Assembly: GCA_964653285.1 (NCBI GenBank)
Contig: CAZZEX010000169.1
Coordinates: 1 to 6,043 of the forward strand
Source: CAZZEX01 sp964653285
Lineage (GTDB): Bacteria; Chloroflexota; Anaerolineae; B4-G1
Length of the DNA: 6,043 nucleotides
Reading direction: 5' to 3'
In this document: positions 1 through 5,263 of the stretch, one piece after another
Position numbering within the stretch: position 1 is the first letter of the stretch
Layout: each line of letters begins with the position of its first letter
Notes under the pieces: generated by a model
What the model saw: the letters and a program-made list of their open reading frames with translations, nothing else
Database searches by the model: none
Told to the model about the DNA's origin: nothing
Program-made: the position numbers and the translations under genes

Positions 1-50
1 TCTCGTGAGGCAACGAATACGTTTCGGTAACCTTTATTCGTGAGGCAACG
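1..50. repeat. Edge repeat: 13-bp direct repeat with 35-bp period
   Basis: The 13-mer TCGTGAGGCAACG occurs at 3-15 and again at 38-50. The spacer between them carries an inverted pair, CGAATA at 14-19 and TATTCG at 35-40, so the spacer can fold back on itself. The pattern touches the left edge, so it may be the end of a longer array or of a palindromic intergenic repeat. It lies downstream of the minus-strand lipoprotein gene. Only two copies are visible, so its class cannot be decided. Confidence 0.5.
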
Positions 51-137
51 CGGCGGTGTCTGCGGACAGCGTAAGGATAGACCCGCCCGCATTTGGCGAT
101 TGCGGGGCAATTACGGGCAGTCTGGGCGTAGTTGGTG

Positions 138-707
138 TTACTCCTCGCACCAGGGAGCTGAGATCCAATAGTCGTGAATGACGGTCTGCCCGTCGGCCGA
201 TTCGATTTTGATGGTGTGTACTATCGCGCCGCACCCATGTGCCGTGAAGACGAGTGTCGGGTTGGTCTCCCAGGTGGTGAAAACGTCCAGGTCGTGGTGA
301 ACTGTGTATGGGGGCGCGCCACCTGTGATCTGCAAAATGATTTTGCATTCCTGTTTGCCATTGGGCAGGGGCTGCCAGTGCTCCAGCCTCTCTGGCCTGG
401 CGAAGTCCAGCGGGCCGGTGCTGATGGGTGGGGTAGGCGTGGGCGTTGCCGTCGGCGGAGGCGTGGCTGTTGGCAGAAGCGGCGTATCCGTGACCTCTGG
501 CAGTACAGGCGTGGGTATTGTCTCCGGCCGGGTCGCGGTCGGTGGAGGTGGCGGCGTCTCTTGCGGTGACAAGGTGGGCGAGATGTAAGGCGTCACGGTG
601 GGGGAGGGGGCTTGAGGCGTGGAAGTCGGGGCGTTACAGGCCAGGATACCTGCCACGAGCCCGATAAATGCCAGCACCATCGGTGCATGACGTCTGTTCA
701 TTTTCAT
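138..707 (-). CDS. Secreted Pro/Thr-rich lipoprotein, function unknown
   Basis: This is a 189-residue protein. The N-terminus has a short basic stretch (MKMNRRH) and a hydrophobic segment (about residues 9-22) ending in ILAC. This is a plausible lipobox that would lipidate Cys24 and anchor the protein outside the membrane. Residues 26-97 are an extended Pro/Thr/Ser-rich linker. Residues about 98-189 form a compact domain with ITGGAPPYTV, a motif resembling the beta-sandwich repeats of cell-surface proteins (SprB/PKD-like). It has three cysteines (121, 159, 187). I chose the ATG at 705-707 because GGAGG (713-717) sits 5 nt upstream. A second ATG at 699-701 is possible. The open frame continues upstream to 947, but that part overlaps the HAD gene and has no lipobox. 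The gene starts 77 bp after the HAD stop on the same strand, and I found no convincing promoter in the gap, so the two are probably cotranscribed. The lipoprotein call is good; the role of the domain is unknown. Confidence 0.78.
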   Translation of the reverse strand: MKMNRRHAPMVLAFIGLVAGILACNAPTSTPQAPSPTVTPYISPTLSPQETPPPPPTATRPETIPTPVLPEVTDTPLLPTATPPPTATPTPTPPISTGPLDFARPERLEHWQPLPNGKQECKIILQITGGAPPYTVHHDLDVFTTWETNPTLVFTAHGCGAIVHTIKIESADGQTVIHDYWISAPWCEE

Positions 708-784
708 TTCTTCCTCCCAGGAATAGTCGCCAAGGATGATAGAAGTTGTCTGACCGGCTTTCCAGCCTGCTGGTCGAGGTGCCG

Positions 785-1444
785 TCACAATAGTGATGAA
801 AGGTGCGCGGTATGCTCCAGGATGATGTGAGCGCCGGCCCGCTCCAGTTCCTTCCGCTCGCCGAAGCCGCACAGCACTGCCACAGCCCAGGCTCCTGCCC
901 GCCGGGCGGCCTTCACGTCCACCGCCGTATCCCCCACCATTACGCATTGCTCGACGGGCACGCCTAGCAACTGGGCCGCGTATTGGATAGGAACCGGGTG
1001 GGGCTTGAGCCGCCAGGTGCTTTCGCGGGTTACCACCGCGTCAAAGAGGTCACGCAGGTCATGTTGATCCAGAAACGATTCTGCCTCGGCCACGCCTCGT
1101 GTGGTGACCACCGCCAGCCAGTAGCGCCCGCTCAATTCGGTGAGCATCTCCTCAGCACCTGCGACGATGCGAAAATCAGCCCGCGTGCGCAGGCCACGCC
1201 AGCGGCGGAGCCGGTCCGTGAACGCCATCAGCGGTGCATCCAGCCCCAGCACGTCCACCAGTGTCATCAGCGCGTTGCCAGGGGTCTCGGAGGCCATGAC
1301 GAGGCGACGGGCGGCCTGCTGTGGGCGGGGCCAGTGCAACCGTTGCAACTGCCGCCCCAGCGTCTCTATCGCCTGGTCGTCGGTGTCCATCAGTGTCCCA
1401 TCCAGGTCGAATAAGATGGCTCCCACCCTGTCTTTATCAAGCAT
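785..1444 (-). CDS. HAD-superfamily hydrolase (phosphoglycolate phosphatase/PpaX-like)
   Basis: This 219-residue protein has the full set of HAD motifs. Motif I is FDLDGTLMD, with nucleophile Asp13 and acid/base Asp15. Motif II is VVTTRG, with Thr114/115. Motif III is RLKPHP, with Lys147. Motif IV is VGDTAVDV, with Asp172 and Asp176. The region between motifs I and II (about residues 21-90) is helical, as in a C1 cap, so the substrate is probably a small soluble phosphomonoester or pyrophosphate. Size and motifs fit the Gph/PpaX/PGMB group, but the substrate cannot be read from sequence. The start ATG (1442-1444) is preceded by AAGGA (1450-1454) with 5-nt spacing, and FDLDG follows at the usual distance from the N-terminus. 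A sigma70-like promoter lies at 1499-1527. The lipoprotein gene follows on the same strand, probably in the same transcript. The enzyme is expected in the cytoplasm. Confidence 0.93.
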   Translation of the reverse strand: MLDKDRVGAILFDLDGTLMDTDDQAIETLGRQLQRLHWPRPQQAARRLVMASETPGNALMTLVDVLGLDAPLMAFTDRLRRWRGLRTRADFRIVAGAEEMLTELSGRYWLAVVTTRGVAEAESFLDQHDLRDLFDAVVTRESTWRLKPHPVPIQYAAQLLGVPVEQCVMVGDTAVDVKAARRAGAWAVAVLCGFGERKELERAGAHIILEHTAHLSSLL

Positions 1445-1467
1445 CCTCTTCCTTAATCCAGCCCCTT

Positions 1468-1495
1468 AATCCAGCATCCAGTATCCAGTATCCAG
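1468..1495. repeat. Heptamer tandem repeat (YATCCAG)4
   Basis: Four tandem 7-mers are present: AATCCAG, CATCCAG, TATCCAG, TATCCAG. Another TAATCCAG lies just to the left, at about 1454-1461. The tract covers the start of the predicted 5' leader of the HAD gene and abuts its -10 box. It resembles the short tandem heptamer repeats known from cyanobacteria and other repeat-rich bacteria. Confidence 0.75.
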
Positions 1496-1498
1496 CCA

Positions 1499-1527
1499 AT
1501 AGTATCACGACGCCGCGAGACTGTCAA
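1499..1527 (-). promoter_or_regulatory. Sigma70-type promoter of the HAD-lipoprotein unit
   Basis: Read on the minus strand, a perfect -35 TTGACA (1522-1527) is followed by a 17-bp spacer and the -10 TACTAT (1499-1504). Transcription would start near 1492, giving a leader of about 48 nt. That leader contains the heptamer repeats at 1468-1495. Confidence 0.65.
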
Positions 1528-1543
1528 AGTTGACTCTACGCGA

Positions 1544-1573
1544 CACGGCCCCGCCTTGTGGGGCGGAGCCGTG
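1544..1573. repeat. GC-rich imperfect palindrome (hairpin)
   Basis: CACGGCCCCGCC (1544-1555) pairs with GGCGGAGCCGTG (1562-1573) at 11 of 12 positions around a 6-nt loop (TTGTGG). No T-run follows on either strand, so an ordinary intrinsic terminator is unlikely. A REP-like interspersed palindrome is more plausible. It sits upstream of both divergent promoters. Confidence 0.6.
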
Positions 1574-1746
1574 GGATGTATTGCCGGTCAGCGAATCGAT
1601 CTCAGGCCGACCTTATTGTTCATTTGTTCATCTGGGCATTCCCAGCGGGGATCAGCACCACGGTGCGTTGGCCAGGTTATGTCCCTGTGCCAATTGCATC
1701 TAACGCACGTATTATACCATTTCCCCTGAGGGAAGACCATTCATAC

Positions 1747-1785
1747 TTGCATTCTCCTGCCTCGCCGCCTATAATCCTGGGGAGG
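1747..1785 (+). promoter_or_regulatory. Helicase promoter overlapping its ribosome binding site
   Basis: The -35 TTGCAT (1747-1752), a 17-bp spacer and a perfect -10 TATAAT (1770-1775) stand directly before the helicase. GGGGAGG (1779-1785) is the Shine-Dalgarno sequence, 7 nt from the ATG. A start 7 nt past the -10 box would fall near 1782, inside the Shine-Dalgarno. The mRNA from this promoter would therefore have a leader of only about 10 nt, or the start is shifted upstream. Confidence 0.6.
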
Positions 1786-1792
1786 ATTCACA

Positions 1793-4462
1793 ATGACCCT
1801 GTCCGACGTCCTGACTGCCTTCCGGCAAGACCCGGCTTTCATGCGCTGTGTGACCGCCTGGGAGCGCATCCCGGCCCGGCCGGCCCGCGTCGCCTCCTGG
1901 CCGGCCGGGCTTGACTCGCGCCTGGTCGCCGCCGCCCGAGGCCGATCTATCGAGCAGCCCTACATTCACCAGGCCCAGGCGGTCGAGGCGGCGCTGGCGG
2001 GGGAGAACGTCGTCCTGGCTACCTCCACCGCCTCCGGTAAGACGCTGGCCTACAACATGCCCGTCCTTCACACCCTGCTTAACGACCCTGCTGCCTGCGC
2101 GCTCTATCTTTTCCCGACCAAGGCGCTGGCCCACGACCAACTAGATGTTCTCAGTAATCTCAAGTCCCAAATCCCAAATCTCAAATCTCAGGTCGTCGTG
2201 CGACCTTATGATGGCGACACTCCCTCTGCGCACCGGCCCGCCATTCGCCGCGAGGCTCGGCTCCTCGTCACCAACCCCGACATGCTCCACGCCGGCATCC
2301 TCCCCCACCACACCCGCTGGGCGCGGTTCTTCGCCAACCTGCGCTACGTCGTGCTCGACGAACTCCATACCTACCGGGGTATCTTCGGCGGGCACGTGGC
2401 GAACCTGCTGCGGCGGCTGCGGCGCGTGTGTCACTTCTACGGCTCCGACCCCCGTTTCCTCTGTGCTTCCGCCACCATCGCCAACCCGCGCGAACTGGCC
2501 GAGCGACTCGTCGAGGCTCCCGTCACGCTGGTGGACGGTGACGGCGCTCCACAGGGGGAGAAGCACTTCATCCTCTATGATCCCCCGCTGGTGGATCCGC
2601 AACTCGGCATCCGGTGCAGCGCTGCCCTGGCGGCGAAGGACATCGCCGCGCGCTTCCTCCAGGCCGACGTGCAGACCATCGTCTTCGCCCGTGCCCGTCT
2701 GACCACCGAGGTGCTGCTGGGCTACCTGCGCGATTCGGTCGCCGCCGGGGACGACCCCCAGGCGGTGCAGGGCTACCGGGGCGGCTACCTCCCCAGCGAG
2801 CGACGCGATATTGAGCGGGGGTTGCGCGAGGGGGAGGTGCGCGGCGTCGTCGCGACCAACGCGCTCGAATTGGGGGTGGATATCGGGCAACTGAGCGCCT
2901 GCATCATGGCTGGCTATCCGGGCACCATCGCCAGCGCCTGGCAGCAGGCCGGGCGCGCCGGGCGGCGGGCGGGACTCTCGGTCGCAGTGCTGGTCGCCAG
3001 CGCCCTGCCGCTCGACCAATACCTGGTCACCCACCCGCGCTACTTCTTCGGCCGGCCAGTCGAGCAGGCCCTGCTTGACCCGGATAACCTGGCTGTTCTG
3101 GCCAACCACCTGGCCTGTGCGGCCTTCGAGTTGCCCTTCGAATCCGGCGAGCCCTTCGGCAACTTCGGCGCCGCCGGTGTGGTACTGGACGTGCTGGCCG
3201 AGGAGGGCGTGCTGCACCGCCACAATGGCCACTACACGTGGATTGGCGAGGGCTACCCGGCCGGCGGAGTCTCCCTGCGCACGGGCACCCCCGACAACGT
3301 TGTCATCCAGGACGTGGGGGCCGGCGCTTCGACGGGGCCTGTCCTGAGCGAAGCCGAAGGGCTCAGTGCAGGCCCGCCGCGCATTATCGGCCAGATGGAC
3401 CGCCCCAGCGCGCCCGTGTTGATCCACGCAGGGGCGGTCTACCTGCACGGCGGCGCGACCTACGTCGTCGAAACCCTGGATTGGGAAGGGGGGCTGGCCA
3501 GCGTGCGGGCCGCGGAATTAGACTACTACACCCGTGCCAGTTCCACGACCGATGTGCGCGTCGTTGAAGAGTACTCTCCTTGTCCCTCTGTCCCCTTGTC
3601 ACCTGGTCACAAAGGCAGGGAGGCAAAGGGACAGGGGGACACGGTGAGGGGATATGGTGAGGTCCTGGTGACCACCCGCGCCACCGGCTACCGCAAGATC
3701 AAGCGCTATACCCACGAGGTGTTGGCCTGGGCGCCCATTGACCTGCCCGAGCAGGAGTTGCGTACCGTCGGTTACTGGCTGGCTCTCTCCGAGGAACTCA
3801 CAGCGCAGTTGCAGGAAGCCGGCGTTCTTCTACCTCCGGCCGACTATGGCCCCAACTGGCCCGCCCAGCGAGACGGTGCCCGTGCCCGCGATGGCTATCG
3901 CTGCCGCCGCTGCGGCGTGCCTGAGCGGGGTGGGCGCCAGCACGACGTCCACCACATCACGCCCTTCCGCGCCTTCGGCTATGTTTCCGGCATCAACGAC
4001 CTGTACAAACTCGCCAACCGGCTGGAGAACCTGATCACCCTCTGCCCGGCCTGCCACCGCCGCGTCGAGCGGGCGCGAGGGGCGCGGGGGGCGCTGAGCG
4101 GCCTGGCCTACCTGCTGCGGAACCTGGCCCCGCTGCACCTGATGTGCGACCCCGGCGACCTGGGCTCGGCCGTGCAGGCCCGCGCCCCCGAGACTGGGTT
4201 GCCCACCGTGACCCTTTACGACCGTGCGCCGGGTGGCGCCGGCCTGAGCGCACGTCTCTACGAACTCCACGACGAATTGCTGGAGGCCGCGCTGGACGTG
4301 GTGCGTCGCTGCCCCTGCGCCAATGGTTGCCCCGGCTGCGTGGGCCCGGCCGGCGATGTCGGGTCTGGCACTAAGATGCTCACCCGTAGATTGCTGGAGG
4401 CTGTCGTGGGGAAAATAGAACCTAAAACCCTCACAGGGTTGAGGCGGGTGTGTTTCAAATGA
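1793..4462 (+). CDS. YprA/MrfA-like SF2 helicase with embedded HNH nuclease motif
   Basis: This 889-residue protein has SF2 motifs in order: I TASGKT (79-84), Ia FPTKALAHDQ, II DELH (189-192), III SAT (226-228), IV TIVFARAR (about 295-302), V (about 351-365) and VI QQAGRAGRR (384-392). DQYLVTHPRYFFGR (about 408-421), the later linker domain and a C-terminal four-cysteine cluster (C840, C842, C846, C849; GCPGC) match the YprA/MrfA family (DUF1998). B. subtilis MrfA is a 3'-5' helicase acting with nuclease MrfB in mitomycin repair. Unusually, residues 701-759 form an HNH-like zinc module: C704/C707, DVHH (H720, H721), LENLITL (N746), C751/C754 and H755. Length exceeds the roughly 750 residues of MrfA because of this module and repeat-derived segments at 121-133, 513-528 and 595-620. 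The last residues and stop come from a MITE. The start is fixed by GGGGAGG 7 nt upstream. DNA repair or processing is likely; nuclease activity is inferred. Confidence 0.94.
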   Translation: MTLSDVLTAFRQDPAFMRCVTAWERIPARPARVASWPAGLDSRLVAAARGRSIEQPYIHQAQAVEAALAGENVVLATSTASGKTLAYNMPVLHTLLNDPAACALYLFPTKALAHDQLDVLSNLKSQIPNLKSQVVVRPYDGDTPSAHRPAIRREARLLVTNPDMLHAGILPHHTRWARFFANLRYVVLDELHTYRGIFGGHVANLLRRLRRVCHFYGSDPRFLCASATIANPRELAERLVEAPVTLVDGDGAPQGEKHFILYDPPLVDPQLGIRCSAALAAKDIAARFLQADVQTIVFARARLTTEVLLGYLRDSVAAGDDPQAVQGYRGGYLPSERRDIERGLREGEVRGVVATNALELGVDIGQLSACIMAGYPGTIASAWQQAGRAGRRAGLSVAVLVASALPLDQYLVTHPRYFFGRPVEQALLDPDNLAVLANHLACAAFELPFESGEPFGNFGAAGVVLDVLAEEGVLHRHNGHYTWIGEGYPAGGVSLRTGTPDNVVIQDVGAGASTGPVLSEAEGLSAGPPRIIGQMDRPSAPVLIHAGAVYLHGGATYVVETLDWEGGLASVRAAELDYYTRASSTTDVRVVEEYSPCPSVPLSPGHKGREAKGQGDTVRGYGEVLVTTRATGYRKIKRYTHEVLAWAPIDLPEQELRTVGYWLALSEELTAQLQEAGVLLPPADYGPNWPAQRDGARARDGYRCRRCGVPERGGRQHDVHHITPFRAFGYVSGINDLYKLANRLENLITLCPACHRRVERARGARGALSGLAYLLRNLAPLHLMCDPGDLGSAVQARAPETGLPTVTLYDRAPGGAGLSARLYELHDELLEAALDVVRRCPCANGCPGCVGPAGDVGSGTKMLTRRLLEAVVGKIEPKTLTGLRRVCFK
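2157..2191. repeat. In-frame heptamer tandem repeat (ATCYCAA)5 inside the helicase
   Basis: Five 7-mers are present: ATCTCAA, GTCCCAA, ATCCCAA, ATCTCAA, ATCTCAG. The tract is AT-rich against its GC-rich surroundings. It is translated as NLKSQIPNLKSQ (122-133), between motif Ia and the DGDTP stretch. The frame is open on both sides. Confidence 0.8.
3338..3372. repeat. In-frame palindromic repeat (GAGCGAAGCCGAAGG type) in the helicase
   Basis: CCTGTCCTGAGC (3338-3349) pairs with GCTCAGTGCAGG (3361-3372) at 10 Watson-Crick positions plus one G-T, around the loop GAAGCCGAAGG. It is translated as GPVLSEAEGLSAG. From memory, this core is a widespread interspersed repeat in several bacterial phyla, whose translations read LSEAEG or, on the other strand, FGFAQD. 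Confidence 0.75.
3578..3644. repeat. In-frame long inverted repeat in the helicase
   Basis: The arm at 3578-3594 (CCTTGTCCCTCTGTCCC) and the arm at 3628-3644 (GGGACAGGGGGACACGG) are complementary at 15 of 17 positions, separated by 33 nt. The segment is translated as part of YSPCPSVPLSPGHKG and the following Gly/Lys-rich stretch (about residues 594-620), in a loop before GYGEVLVTT. Composition changes sharply from the flanking helicase sequence. Confidence 0.75.
4426..4440. repeat. Small palindrome at the helicase 3' end
   Basis: AACCCT (4426-4431) and AGGGTT (4435-4440) form a 6-bp perfect stem with a CAC loop. CCT at 4421-4423 and AGG at 4442-4444 can extend it. Its right arm overlaps the left copy of the direct repeat that flanks the adjacent MITE-like element, so the MITE apparently landed at its edge. 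Confidence 0.55.
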
Positions 4463-4479
4463 GTTGGAGGATAAGGAGC

Positions 4480-4525
4480 GGACGCCCCGCTTCAGCGGGG
4501 ATTTTCCGGCTGAAGCCGGGCGTCC
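4480..4525. repeat. Three-way-junction palindrome in the MITE core
   Basis: An outer stem GGACGC (4480-4485) pairs with GCGTCC (4520-4525). Inside it are two hairpins, CCCCGC-TTCA-GCGGGG (4485-4500) and CCGGC-TGAA-GCCGG (4506-4519), joined by ATTTT. The two loop regions are reverse complements of one another (GCTTCAGC and GCTGAAGC). Confidence 0.8.
4485..4505 (+). terminator. Probable intrinsic terminator of the helicase gene
   Basis: A 6-bp all-GC stem with a TTCA loop is followed by ATTTT, 23 nt after the helicase stop. The T-run is short, so this is a moderate call. The mirror hairpin read on the minus strand has no T-run, so termination of the converging FHA gene is not explained by it. 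Confidence 0.45.
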
Positions 4526-4573
4526 AACCGAAATGAGACACACCCGGTTGAGGCGATTATGCATATAGGTAGG

Positions 4574-5173
4574 TTAGAAAGGCCAGGCGGGGACCGGAAT
4601 GCCGAGGTCAATCAACGCCTGCCAGAACGACGCTGGTGCGTACCACACGAACAAGCCTACCGCAACGCAAGCCAGGATGAGCACCAGACATCCGCACCCG
4701 ACCCACAGCCAGGTATTGCTTTTCTTCTCCTTGACTGGCGGTGCGGCCGGTAGCGGTGCAGCAGTGTGGGCCGGCGGCGGTACGGGCTCGAAAGTCGGGG
4801 GAGGCGGTCCATAACTCGGTGGGGCTGACGATACAGTAGGCTGTCCGGCGAGAGGCTCAGTCGTGGCTATACCCACTCCGTAATAGGTCAACGTCACCGC
4901 ATCGCCCAGGCCGATCACGTCACCATTGACCAGTGTGTGTGGCCCTGTCAGTCGCATCCCATTGACGAACGTGCCATTCGTGCTCCCCAGGTCTTCGATC
5001 ACCATCAGCCCGCCCTGGCGTGTGATGCGCGCGTGTTGCCGCGAAACCTGCGGGTCGTTGATCGCGATGTCGCTGCCTGGATCTCGCCCCAGGGTGAGTA
5101 AGTCCTGGTCTAGTACAAAGGTTCGATCAGGTTGGGGGCCCTTACTCATCACCAGCCGGGAACTGTCGGTCAT
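4574..5173 (-). CDS. FHA-domain protein with C-terminal membrane helix
   Basis: This is a 199-residue protein. Residues about 5-100 form a forkhead-associated domain, which binds phosphothreonine peptides. It has the conserved GR (29-30), NDPQVSRQH (Ser44, Arg45, His47) and GSTNGTFVNG (63-72). A Pro-rich linker follows (about 110-146), then KEKK and a hydrophobic helix at about 154-178, with a short tail ending in PAWPF. The FHA domain is therefore expected in the cytoplasm, tethered to the membrane, in line with positive-inside charge at KEKK. Partners would be proteins phosphorylated by Ser/Thr kinases, none of which is in this window. The start at 5171-5173 is fixed by AAGGAGG (5181-5187) 7 nt upstream. 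A good promoter lies at 5230-5258. The gene converges on the helicase and diverges from trmD. Three cysteines (160, 162, 169) lie in the membrane helix. The domain call is certain; the signalling role is inferred. Confidence 0.95.
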   Translation of the reverse strand: MTDSSRLVMSKGPQPDRTFVLDQDLLTLGRDPGSDIAINDPQVSRQHARITRQGGLMVIEDLGSTNGTFVNGMRLTGPHTLVNGDVIGLGDAVTLTYYGVGIATTEPLAGQPTVSSAPPSYGPPPPTFEPVPPPAHTAAPLPAAPPVKEKKSNTWLWVGCGCLVLILACVAVGLFVWYAPASFWQALIDLGIPVPAWPF

Positions 5174-5229
5174 TGGTTTTCCTCCTTGCCGGTTTCACAC
5201 TTTACATTTCTATCCAACGCCTGGTCCCC

Positions 5230-5258
5230 AGTATATGACTATTGCGTCCCGTTGTCAA
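5230..5258 (-). promoter_or_regulatory. Sigma70-type promoter of the FHA gene
   Basis: On the minus strand, a perfect -35 TTGACA (5253-5258), a 17-bp spacer and the -10 TATACT (5230-5235) are present. Transcription would start near 5223, giving a leader of about 50 nt that includes AAGGAGG. Confidence 0.75.
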
Positions 5259-5263
5259 ACACA

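Larger units (their letters stand above)
1445..1792. other. Divergent intergenic region between HAD gene and helicase
   Basis: I see no coding sequence in this 348-bp gap. From left to right it holds the HAD ribosome binding site, the heptamer repeats, the HAD promoter, a strong GC hairpin at 1544-1573, a two-copy TTGTTCA repeat (1616-1622 and 1624-1630), two small hairpins (CTGGG/CCCAG around 1632-1645 and TTCCC/GGGAA at 1721-1734), and the helicase promoter and ribosome binding site at 1747-1785. The open frame that crosses part of it in the plus direction shows no recognisable protein and overlaps the helicase start. Confidence 0.6.
4437..4555. mobile_element. MITE-like element with flanking direct repeats
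   Basis: The direct repeat GGTTGAGGCG occurs at 4437-4446 and 4546-4555. The sequence between has inverted termini: CGGGTGTGT starting at 4445 and ACACACCCG ending at 4546. Continuing inward, the ends match at 18 of 23 positions (4446-4468 against 4523-4545 reversed). Depending on where the ends are drawn, this is a 102-bp element with a 7-bp target duplication (GTTGAGG at 4438-4444 and 4547-4553) or a 99-bp element with a 10-bp duplication. There is no transposase gene. The core (4480-4525) folds as a three-way junction. The left terminus carries the helicase stop codon. Confidence 0.72.

Noticed and set aside
1..50. CRISPR array
   Set aside because: The repeated unit is only 13 bp with two copies and a self-complementary spacer, and no cas gene is present. 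This is not a CRISPR pattern on the evidence here.
174..588. Plus-strand frames rich in Gly and Arg
   Set aside because: They are complements of the Pro/Thr-rich linker codons of the lipoprotein and have no independent start signals.
708..947. Upstream extension of the lipoprotein frame on the minus strand
   Set aside because: It overlaps the HAD gene, has no recognisable sequence, and would bury the signal peptide and lipobox. The Shine-Dalgarno GGAGG points to the start at 707.
983..1414. 143-codon plus-strand frame opposite the HAD gene
   Set aside because: The minus-strand frame has all four HAD motifs and a Shine-Dalgarno. The plus-strand frame has no recognisable motif.
1694..1717. 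Second helicase promoter (TTGCAT with TTATAC)
   Set aside because: The spacing is only about 12 bp, too short for a sigma70 promoter.
2141..3448. 435-codon open frame on the minus strand opposite the helicase
   Set aside because: It is antisense to a clear helicase in GC-rich DNA, where long mirror frames are expected. It has low-complexity Gly/Ala/Arg composition and includes the repeat translation FGFAQD.
3893..4069. HNH region as a separate inserted homing endonuclease or intein
   Set aside because: There are no intein splice motifs, and the segment is only about 60-100 residues. The frame and composition are continuous with the helicase, so a fused domain is the simpler reading.
3830..4564. 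244-codon open frame on the minus strand over the helicase C-terminus
   Set aside because: It has no recognisable domain, and it crosses the HNH and Cys-cluster coding region and the MITE. It is a mirror frame.
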